From an uncultured Lachnospiraceae bacterium (GTDB lineage: Bacteria; Bacillota; Clostridia; Lachnospirales; Lachnospiraceae), in contig CAMOWK010000002.1 of the NCBI GenBank assembly GCA_946628415.1, forward strand, positions 1 to 64,000: DNA of 64,000 nucleotides, written 5' to 3'. Made by a program: the position numbers and the translations under genes. Position 1 is the first letter of the stretch; every line of letters starts with the position of its first letter. Positions 54,897 through 62,131 of this stretch are shown piece after piece. The notes below the pieces were generated by a model that ran no database searches, had not been told where the DNA came from, and saw nothing but the letters and a program-made list of their open reading frames with translations.

Positions 54897-55763
54897 ATGA
54901 AAAAGAGACTTGATGTTCTGGTTTATGAAAAAGGTTTTGCCGAGTCAAGGGAAAAAGCAAAACGTCTTATCATGTCCGGAATAGTTTATGTTGATAATTT
55001 AAAAGAGGATAAATGCGGATCGGTCTTTGAGGAGACGGCGAGTATCGAAGTAAGAGGCAGTTCGCTCAGGTATGTCAGCAGAGGCGGACTTAAACTTGAA
55101 AAAGCGATGGAGACATTTCCTATAACACTTAATGACACGATATGTATGGATGTAGGTTCATCAACCGGCGGATTTACCGACTGCATGCTTCAGAACGGGG
55201 CAAAAAAAGTATATGCAGTGGATGTCGGACATGGTCAGCTTGACTGGAAGCTAAGGAATGACGATAGAGTGGTCGTTATGGAAAAGACCAATATCAGATA
55301 TGTGACGCCCGATAATATTGATGACTTGCTTGATTTTGTTTCGATTGACGTTTCATTTATCTCTCTTTCAAAAGTTTATCCTGCCGTGTCGGCTTTGCTT
55401 AAAGAAAACGGCGAGCTTGTATCTCTTATTAAACCCCAGTTTGAAGCGGGAAGAGAAAAGGTCGGAAAGCATGGAGTAGTTAGAGACAGGGGTGTTCATA
55501 AAGATGTAATAAGAGCGGTTCTGGGCTATGCAAAGGATAACGGTCTTAAACCTCTCGGACTTACATTTTCACCGGTTAAAGGACCTGAGGGTAATATAGA
55601 ATATCTGCTGTATCTTAGAAAGGAAGCTTCTGAAATCGGTAATGACGTAATCGGAAATGATGGAGAAAATGAAAAAGAGTCCGTTACTTCTTCAACGTGT
55701 GCCATAAATGAAGAGGATATTGAAAAGGTAGTGCAGGAAAGCCACGATACACTGGACAAATAA
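54897..55763 (+). CDS. tlyA: TlyA-family rRNA methyltransferase
   Basis: This is an S4-domain plus FtsJ-like methyltransferase protein (YqxC/TlyA), which in relatives 2'-O-methylates rRNA. The S4 RNA-binding part covers about 1-60 (RLDVLVYEKGFAESREKAKR). The SAM-binding motif is CMDVGSSTGGFTDCMLQNGA, and K-D-K-E-type positions occur in the core (VSIDVSFISLSK, LIKPQFEAGREKV). The 288 residues include a slightly extended acidic C-terminus beyond the usual end. The gene is 17 bases after dxs and 4 before nadK. Confidence 0.92.
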   Translation: MKKRLDVLVYEKGFAESREKAKRLIMSGIVYVDNLKEDKCGSVFEETASIEVRGSSLRYVSRGGLKLEKAMETFPITLNDTICMDVGSSTGGFTDCMLQNGAKKVYAVDVGHGQLDWKLRNDDRVVVMEKTNIRYVTPDNIDDLLDFVSIDVSFISLSKVYPAVSALLKENGELVSLIKPQFEAGREKVGKHGVVRDRGVHKDVIRAVLGYAKDNGLKPLGLTFSPVKGPEGNIEYLLYLRKEASEIGNDVIGNDGENEKESVTSSTCAINEEDIEKVVQESHDTLDK

Positions 55764-55767
55764 GGTT

Positions 55768-56619
55768 ATGAAAAATAAGATAAAAAACTTTCTTATAATT
55801 GCAAATTATTCTAAAAAAGGTGCTGTTGAGGCTGCAGAAACTGTAGCCCGGTATATCCGGGAGAGAGGGCTTCAGGCAACACTTTCCATAAGTGATGACG
55901 ATACTCCGGGCGGACTTATCAGAGAAGAACTGATAAAGGATGCTGAATGTGCTGTCGTACTTGGCGGTGACGGAACTCTTATCAGAGCTGTCCATACCAC
56001 CAGAAAACATCCTGTACCAATGGTCGGAGTGAATTTCGGTACGACCGGCTTTCTTACGGATGTAGATATCGAAGATATAAAAACGATGATAAACAGGCTT
56101 ATCGAAGGAGATTATGATACTGAGGAAAGAATGCTCCTTTCAGGTACTGTAGGCGGTGTCATGGAAGACAGAATGCTTGCCCTTAATGATATCGTTGTTG
56201 CACGTTCAAATGCCTTAAGGCTTATAGCTTTAAAGATATTTGTTAACGGACAGTTCTTTGATGAGTACGAGGCGGATGGTGTGATCGTTTCTACACCAAC
56301 AGGGTCAACCGGATATAATCTTTCTGCGGGCGGACCTGTCGTTAATCCTAAAACGAATCTGATTGTCATTACTCCGATTTCACCTCATGCCCTTGCTAAA
56401 AAGAGTGTTGTCTTTGATGCAGATGATAAGATTGAGATAGTTATCATGGCTAAGAGAAAGAATCAGGGTGACGGAGCTCTCGTTTCATTTGACGGATATG
56501 AGAATATAGATATAGGAGTTGGTGATGTGGTTGACATAAGACGGTCGAGACATTTTGTCACGCTTCTCAGATTTAGTGATGTGAATTTTTATGAAAGACT
56601 TCGTAAAAAGATGGGGTAA
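55768..56619 (+). CDS. nadK: NAD kinase
   Basis: The enzyme phosphorylates NAD to NADP. The 283-residue protein has the signature VVLGGDGTLIRAVH, the NFGTTGFLTDVD motif, the NAD-binding EADGVIVSTPTGSTGYNLSA region and SPHALAKKSVVF. It sits between tlyA and argR, where it is found in many Clostridia. The gap to argR is 2 bases. Confidence 0.96.
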   Translation: MKNKIKNFLIIANYSKKGAVEAAETVARYIRERGLQATLSISDDDTPGGLIREELIKDAECAVVLGGDGTLIRAVHTTRKHPVPMVGVNFGTTGFLTDVDIEDIKTMINRLIEGDYDTEERMLLSGTVGGVMEDRMLALNDIVVARSNALRLIALKIFVNGQFFDEYEADGVIVSTPTGSTGYNLSAGGPVVNPKTNLIVITPISPHALAKKSVVFDADDKIEIVIMAKRKNQGDGALVSFDGYENIDIGVGDVVDIRRSRHFVTLLRFSDVNFYERLRKKMG

Positions 56620-56621
56620 TT

Positions 56622-57068
56622 ATGAAAAAAACGGAACGCCAGAACAAGATACTGGATATCATAAATGAAAAACCGATAGAAACTCAGGAGGAGCTCCAAA
56701 GTGTACTCCTTGGCTATGGGATAAGGACAACTCAGGCAACTCTATCACGTGATATAAGAGAGCTTGGGCTTAGGAAGACGGCTTCGGGAAGCGGAAGGCA
56801 GAGATACATAGAAAAAGAAAATGTAAGCTTTGAAAATGCTGTTTATTACAGAGAGGTTCTTAAATCAGGAGTTCTTTCTGTTGAAGAGGCTGAGAATCTT
56901 ATAGTTGTTAAGACTGTTTCGGGTGCTGCCATGGCAGCTGCTGCCGCAATAGACAACATGAGGATAGAAGGTGTTGTCGGATGCATAGCAGGAGATGACA
57001 CTGTATTTATCGCGGTAAAACATAAAGACAGTATCCCCGGGATACTTGCAGAAATGCGGGGTATATAA
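56622..57068 (+). CDS. argR: Arginine repressor
   Basis: ArgR/AhrC is a hexameric arginine-sensing regulator of arginine metabolism. The 148-residue protein has an N-terminal winged helix (QEELQSVLLGYGIRTTQATL followed by SRDIRELGL) and a C-terminal arginine-binding domain with GAAMAAAAAIDNM and GCIAGDDTVFIAV. Length is typical. It ends one base before recN, the conserved Firmicutes order. Confidence 0.95.
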   Translation: MKKTERQNKILDIINEKPIETQEELQSVLLGYGIRTTQATLSRDIRELGLRKTASGSGRQRYIEKENVSFENAVYYREVLKSGVLSVEEAENLIVVKTVSGAAMAAAAAIDNMRIEGVVGCIAGDDTVFIAVKHKDSIPGILAEMRGI

Positions 57069-58745
57069 ATGCTATTAAATTTACACATTAAGAATTTGGC
57101 GCTTATAGATGAACTTGATATAGATTTTTTTAAGGGACTCAATATTCTTACCGGTGAAACAGGTGCCGGTAAGTCGATAATAGTTGGCTCAATAGGTATA
57201 GGCCTTGGCGGAAGATTCGGAAGAGATCTTCTTCGTGACAAGGATAAGGACGGCATGGTTGAGCTGATTTTCAGTGTTGATAATGATAGTATAAGGAATA
57301 AACTGAGAGAGATAGATGTCGAAGCGGAAGATGATACGGTTATCATCAGCAGAAGGGTAACAGGCAGCAGGACTGTTAACAGGATCAATGATGAAACTGT
57401 TTCAGTAGGAAAGCTCAGGGAAGTATCCGAAATACTTATCAATCTTCATGCACAGCATGAACAGCAGACTCTCTTAAAGGAGTCAAAGCATCTGGATATA
57501 ATTGATGCTTCTGACCAGAGTATTCCTGCTCTGAAAGAAAAAGTCAGAACAGCATTCAGGGAATATAAGGATGTGAAAGCTAAAATAGATTCTCTCTTAC
57601 TTGATGAGGGCGAAAGAAAGAAAAGACAGGATTTTCTTAAGTTCCAGATTGATGAGATCAGCGAAGCATCATTAAAAGAGGGAGAGGACACTCAGCTTGA
57701 GGATTTATACAGGAAGATAAAAGCTTCTCATGATATAGCCGAAATTGCCGGTGAGGTTCACAGCATAACCGGATATGAGATGGAAGAGTCAGCAGGTAAT
57801 CTGCTTTCAAGAGCATGTGCTAAAATACGTGAGCTTTCGAAATATGATAATTCACCTGAGGCAGATTCTCTTATGAAGAGCCTTTCTGATGTGGATGGTA
57901 TACTCAATGATTTTAATAAAGACATTTCCCAGTACATTGAAAGTGTTGAGTTTGAGCCGGGACTTCTCCGAGAAACAGAAGACAGACTTGATAAGATAAA
58001 TACAATTAAGAGTAAATTCGGAAAAACCATAGCCGATGTTCAGGACACTTTTGAGAGCTTAAAGAAAGAATATGAAGAACTTGTCGGTTTTGATGAAGCA
58101 TATATAGAACTTAAGGAAAATGAAACGAAGCTGTTTGATGAACTGAAAGAGGTTTCAGAAAGTCTTACCAAGCAGAGGAAAAAGGCGGCAAAGGTACTTT
58201 CGGAAAAGATAAGCACTGCGCTGGAGAGCCTTAATTTCAGCAGGATAATTTTCTATGCTGATATAAAAGAACTGCCTGAATATACTGAGAACGGGCATGA
58301 CAGTGCAGTATTCATGATTTCCACAAATGTCGGAGAAAAAGAAAAACCTCTTACGAGTGTTGCCTCGGGTGGTGAGCTTTCTCGTGTTATGCTTGCCATT
58401 AAGAGCGTACTGGCAGACGCGGACGACACTCCTACACTTGTTTTTGATGAGATTGATGTTGGTATCAGTGGTATAACTGCTCAAAAAGTAGCTGAAATGA
58501 TGAGGGTTCTTGCAAATGATCATCAGATTATTTCGATAACCCATCTTCCTCAGATAGCGGCGGCAGCCGACAGTCATTTTCTTATTGAAAAAAGTGTTGA
58601 TTCGGGGAAAACATATACAGGAATCAGGCATCTTAATGAGGAAGAATCGATTTATGAACTTGCCCGCATACTTGGTGGAGAGAATATTACGGAGAGCGTC
58701 TTAAGCAGTGCCAGAGAGATGATAAATGCTATGCAAAAGTCATAA
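57069..58745 (+). CDS. recN: DNA repair protein RecN
   Basis: This SMC-like ATPase acts early in double-strand break repair. The 558-residue protein has N-terminal Walker A LTGETGAGKSIIVGSIG, two long coiled-coil arms (about 155-360), the signature SVASGGELSRVMLAIK, Walker B LVFDEIDVGISG and SITHLPQIAAAADSHFLI near the end. The start directly follows argR, so translation is coupled. spo0A or spoIVB, often next in spore formers, is not here. Confidence 0.97.
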   Translation: MLLNLHIKNLALIDELDIDFFKGLNILTGETGAGKSIIVGSIGIGLGGRFGRDLLRDKDKDGMVELIFSVDNDSIRNKLREIDVEAEDDTVIISRRVTGSRTVNRINDETVSVGKLREVSEILINLHAQHEQQTLLKESKHLDIIDASDQSIPALKEKVRTAFREYKDVKAKIDSLLLDEGERKKRQDFLKFQIDEISEASLKEGEDTQLEDLYRKIKASHDIAEIAGEVHSITGYEMEESAGNLLSRACAKIRELSKYDNSPEADSLMKSLSDVDGILNDFNKDISQYIESVEFEPGLLRETEDRLDKINTIKSKFGKTIADVQDTFESLKKEYEELVGFDEAYIELKENETKLFDELKEVSESLTKQRKKAAKVLSEKISTALESLNFSRIIFYADIKELPEYTENGHDSAVFMISTNVGEKEKPLTSVASGGELSRVMLAIKSVLADADDTPTLVFDEIDVGISGITAQKVAEMMRVLANDHQIISITHLPQIAAAADSHFLIEKSVDSGKTYTGIRHLNEEESIYELARILGGENITESVLSSAREMINAMQKS

Positions 58746-58777
58746 TTTTAAACGATTACTTCAGCGCTAATTCCAGT

Positions 58778-58806
58778 TTGCGTGGTAAGTAGATATATGA
58801 TAAAAT
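58778..58806 (+). promoter_or_regulatory. Possible promoter of the CheX-like gene
   Basis: TTGCGT at 58778-58783 and TAAAAT at 58801-58806 have a 17-base spacer, about 34 bases upstream of the start codon. Confidence 0.5.
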
Positions 58807-58839
58807 GTATGCAAACTATTTTATACGGAGGGTTGAGTT

Positions 58840-59745
58840 ATGTTTGGGGTTTATTTTGGCAGATTTTTACTTGATTCCGGTACACTAAGCAAAGCTCAGT
58901 ATGATGAGATTATAGAAGCCAACAGAACGGCAAGACTTAAGCTTGGCGTTATAGCTGTGGCAGAAGGATTCATGACTGAAAAGCAGGCTGACGAGGTTAA
59001 CCAGATTCAGGTTATGGAAGACCGGAGATTTGGTGATATCGCGATAGATAAAGGCTATATTACCGATGAACAGCTGGGGATTATACTTAAGAAACAGGGC
59101 GATTCATATCTTCTTTTTATAAATGCTCTTAAAGACAGAGGGATTATGGATGATGATAAGATAGCTGCAGAGCTTGTGCGTTTCAAGAAGGTAAACGGAT
59201 TTACCGATTTTGAAATGGAAGCATTTAAGAGCGGCGATATTAACCGCATCATTCCAATATTTACAGCCAACAGAGAGTGCCCGGTTGAAGTAAGAGATTA
59301 TATAGCTCTCATGGCAAGAAACATTGTCAGATTTATTGATAATAAAGTAAGATTTGGATATCTTGAGAAGATTAATTCTTATACTGCAGAAGCCATTTCC
59401 ATTCAGGAGCTTGCCGGTGACTATAACTTCCTTGTAGGTATAGGCGGCGACGGAGACTTAGAGGGACTAAGGATTGCAGGTTCTATCTACGGAAGATGGA
59501 ATTTTGATACCGTTGATGAGGATGTGCTCGATGCAATATGTGAATTTATAAATGTATCAAACGGACTTTTCGCCAGAGAAGAGGGTGAGAACGGAGTTGT
59601 TATTGATATGCTTCCTCCGATCATGCATGCTGAAAAGACTGTTGTCAGTTCAGAAGGAGTATATTACAAGATTCCATTCTATCTGTCAGATAATAAGCTT
59701 GATATAGTTATTTCGATGGGTACAAGATGGAATATTCAGAGTTAG
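58840..59745 (+). CDS. CheX-like chemotaxis phosphatase with extra N-terminal domain
   Basis: The product has 301 residues. The C-terminal half is CheX/CheC-like, with the phosphatase ExxN motif in DAICEFINVSNG (Glu about 234, Asn about 237) and a terminal strand YYKIPFYLSDNKLDIVISMG. The N-terminal ~120 residues resemble a repeated helical module (FLLDSGTLSKAQYDEI, FMTEKQADEV, YITDEQLGII) like the MshEN/GspE N-terminal fold that can bind c-di-GMP. The gene has a GGAGGG site and is followed after 10 bases by a CheY-like gene, its likely substrate. It is distant from any flagellar gene in this window. Confidence 0.8.
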   Translation: MFGVYFGRFLLDSGTLSKAQYDEIIEANRTARLKLGVIAVAEGFMTEKQADEVNQIQVMEDRRFGDIAIDKGYITDEQLGIILKKQGDSYLLFINALKDRGIMDDDKIAAELVRFKKVNGFTDFEMEAFKSGDINRIIPIFTANRECPVEVRDYIALMARNIVRFIDNKVRFGYLEKINSYTAEAISIQELAGDYNFLVGIGGDGDLEGLRIAGSIYGRWNFDTVDEDVLDAICEFINVSNGLFAREEGENGVVIDMLPPIMHAEKTVVSSEGVYYKIPFYLSDNKLDIVISMGTRWNIQS

Positions 59746-59755
59746 GAGGCATATT

Positions 59756-60115
59756 ATGGCAAAGATACTTATAGTAGATGATTCCAGAACTTCCAGAAGA
59801 ATTCTTAGAAGTATTCTTGAGGAAGCCGGTCATGAGATAGTTGGTGAAGCAAAAGACGGGCAGGAAGGCTTTGATATGTATAAGGAGCTTGCGCCTGATA
59901 TAGTTACACTTGATATAACAATGCCGGTTATGGATGGAATAGAGTGTTTGAAACTTATTAAAGCTGATGATGCTGATTCAAAGGTTATCATGGTTACAGC
60001 AGCAGGTCAGAAGACAAAGATGATTGAAGCTGTAAGTAATGGAGCAGATGAATTTGTATCTAAGCCTTTTGACGCGGATGATATCAAGGGAATAATTGAT
60101 GATATCGTTAGCTAA
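59756..60115 (+). CDS. cheY: CheY-like single-domain response regulator
   Basis: The 119-residue receiver domain has no output domain. The acidic pocket is Asp8/Asp9 (ILIVDDS), phospho-acceptor Asp53 (VTLDITMPVMDG), Thr81 and Lys103 (VSKPFDADD). GGAGG lies upstream. With the CheX-like phosphatase just before it, this is likely a phosphorelay end point controlling motility or another output. Its kinase is not in the window. Confidence 0.9.
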   Translation: MAKILIVDDSRTSRRILRSILEEAGHEIVGEAKDGQEGFDMYKELAPDIVTLDITMPVMDGIECLKLIKADDADSKVIMVTAAGQKTKMIEAVSNGADEFVSKPFDADDIKGIIDDIVS

Positions 60116-60128
60116 CTGATGAATGCTT

Positions 60129-60157
60129 AAGGCATCGCGAAAAGAGCGATGCCTTTT
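60129..60157 (+). terminator. Rho-independent terminator after cheY
   Basis: AAGGCATCGC and GCGATGCCTT pair across GAAAAGA and are followed by TT. The T-run is short. Confidence 0.75.
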
Positions 60158-60228
60158 CGCTGTATATTAGGACAGGCTTTCATGGGGCATGCATTGCCAT
60201 TATGAAAAGCATGACAGAGGAGACGGAT

Positions 60229-61167
60229 ATGATATCAACTGTGGTATCAGTAAAGGTTACGGTCGGGGAAAACCTTATTATAAAAAAGAACAGGCTGGCG
60301 CCTGATTTCCCTACAGGAAATGAAAAAAGAATATGTATAGTTTCGGGTATATACGGAGATGAACTGCAAGGTCAGTATGTATGTTATGAGATTATAAAAA
60401 GAATCAAAAAACAGTATGACATGCTTACCGGAATTGTGGATATCTATCCGTCCGTAAACCCGTTTGGACTGGAGGCAAAGACAAGAGAAATTCCGGGAAC
60501 GGAAATGGATTTGAATACACTCTTCCCAGGTACTCCCGATGGGGCGCTTGGCGAGTATATAGCATATTCTCTTATGGCTGATATGGAAGATGCTGACTTT
60601 TGTCTGGATGTTCACGGAAGTAATCTATATCTCCATGAAATACTCCAGATAAGGATGAATGATGAAGAAGAAGATTCCCTTATGCCATACGCAAGGCTTC
60701 TTAATACCGATATGATATGGGTTCATCCATCATCACAGGTTCGAAAAGGAAGTATGGCTTATGAGCTTAATCAAAGGGGAACCAAATGCTTCGTTTCTGA
60801 GTCGGGTTTTGCCTATAATATCAATCAGGTATATTGTAATCAGCTCGTAGACGGAATATTTGCCCTTATGAAAGATATGGGGATGTGGCAGGGCAGAATA
60901 AGGGAGCCAAAGAAGTCACCTGTTGTTTATGACGAGCATATGGATTTCATTAACTCGGAATCCAGCGGTATTTTTGTCCCGAAGAGAAAAGTTTACGGTA
61001 TGGTTAAGGAACGGGATGTAATAGGCTATATCATTGATGCCATGACCGGTTCAGTAACAGAAGAAGTGCTTTCTCCAAGAGATGGAATGATTACAGCAAT
61101 GAGGGCATATCCTGCAATAGAAGAGGGATCGCTCCTTGCGAGAGTGGCGGGGTTATCGGATGAATAA
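60229..61167 (+). CDS. M14/succinylglutamate desuccinylase-aspartoacylase family protein (first of a pair)
   Basis: The product has 312 residues. Family landmarks are CIVSGIYGDELQGQYV (the usual first zinc motif GxHGxE), TREIPGTEMDLNTLFPG with the substrate-binding Arg and Asp-Leu-Asn, and LDVHGSN with a zinc-ligand His at 129. In the first motif the His position is Tyr42, while Glu45 remains, so normal zinc binding is doubtful. ATG 60229 has AGAGGAGA 5-6 bases upstream; ATG 60202 is possible. It overlaps the next, related gene by 8 bases. Reaction and substrate are unknown. Confidence 0.75.
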   Translation: MISTVVSVKVTVGENLIIKKNRLAPDFPTGNEKRICIVSGIYGDELQGQYVCYEIIKRIKKQYDMLTGIVDIYPSVNPFGLEAKTREIPGTEMDLNTLFPGTPDGALGEYIAYSLMADMEDADFCLDVHGSNLYLHEILQIRMNDEEEDSLMPYARLLNTDMIWVHPSSQVRKGSMAYELNQRGTKCFVSESGFAYNINQVYCNQLVDGIFALMKDMGMWQGRIREPKKSPVVYDEHMDFINSESSGIFVPKRKVYGMVKERDVIGYIIDAMTGSVTEEVLSPRDGMITAMRAYPAIEEGSLLARVAGLSDE

Positions 61168-62101
61168 GATAGAACTGTTTAATATGTCCACTGCATTTCG
61201 CGGTGAGACTGCCATATACGGATATACATTCGGAAGCGGCGAAAAGTCGGCGGCAATCGTCGGTTCAATGCGTGGAAATGAATATCAGCAGCTTTATATT
61301 TGCTCACAGCTCAGTAAAAGGCTTGCAGAACTTGAGGAGAGCGGAAGCATAGTGACAGGAAAACAGATACTTGTTGTTCCGTCTCTCAACTACAGTGCTC
61401 ATAATGTTAATCATAAATTCTGGCTTGCTGACGATACCGATATAAATCGTCAGTTCCCGGGGAATCCCGACGGTACTGCAACGAGCAGGATAGCTTATAA
61501 TGTTCTCGATACACTTGTTCAGTACCTTTATGGAGTACAGTTTCCAAGCTTTTATCTTGACGGGGAATTTATACCTCATGTCAGGATGATGAAAACAGGT
61601 TATGAAAATGAAAGACTCGGACTTGCCAATCAGTTTGGGCTGCCTTTCGTTATGATAGGAGAGGTCAGAGCCTATGATACTCTGACGCTTAATTATAACT
61701 GGCAGATATCCGGAACAGAGGCATTTTCCATTTATTCCGGCGGTACGGACAGGATAAATGAAAAGTATGCCGAACTTGCAGTTTCATCTGTATTAAGATT
61801 TCTTTCCAGAATGGGAATAATAAAGTATAATTGTCAGGGCGGATTCATGTCCACGGTTCTAAGTGAAGAGTCGATGGCAAGTATCAAAGCAGATGATGCC
61901 GGATTTATAAGAAGTATAGTCAAGGCCGACACTGAAGTAAAAAAAGGTGATATAATGGCTGAGATAATCGATCCTATGGATGGAAGGATTAAGTCTCTGA
62001 TAAGAGCGCCTTTCAACGGAATAGTATTTTATTCACAGGAGCATCCGCTTGTAGCGCAGAATGCTGTTGTATTTAAAATGATAAAGAAGCTTCACAAATA
62101 A
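61160..62101 (+). CDS. M14/succinylglutamate desuccinylase-like protein (second of a pair)
   Basis: This 313-residue paralogue of the preceding product has IVGSMRGNEYQQLYICSQ at the first zinc motif, with Arg38 in place of His and Glu41 kept. DTDINRQFPGNPDGTATSR matches the substrate-binding stretch. The DxHG motif is changed to LDGEF, so two of the three zinc ligands appear lost. The C-terminal domain is beta-rich, with GIVFYSQEHPLVAQNAVVFK. The start lies within the end of the upstream gene, so the two are probably made together and may form a heteromer in which this partner is not catalytic. It precedes purL by 30 bases. Confidence 0.72.
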   Translation: MNKIELFNMSTAFRGETAIYGYTFGSGEKSAAIVGSMRGNEYQQLYICSQLSKRLAELEESGSIVTGKQILVVPSLNYSAHNVNHKFWLADDTDINRQFPGNPDGTATSRIAYNVLDTLVQYLYGVQFPSFYLDGEFIPHVRMMKTGYENERLGLANQFGLPFVMIGEVRAYDTLTLNYNWQISGTEAFSIYSGGTDRINEKYAELAVSSVLRFLSRMGIIKYNCQGGFMSTVLSEESMASIKADDAGFIRSIVKADTEVKKGDIMAEIIDPMDGRIKSLIRAPFNGIVFYSQEHPLVAQNAVVFKMIKKLHK

Positions 62102-62131
62102 TTTTTTAGTAATAGATATGGAGGAACTTTT

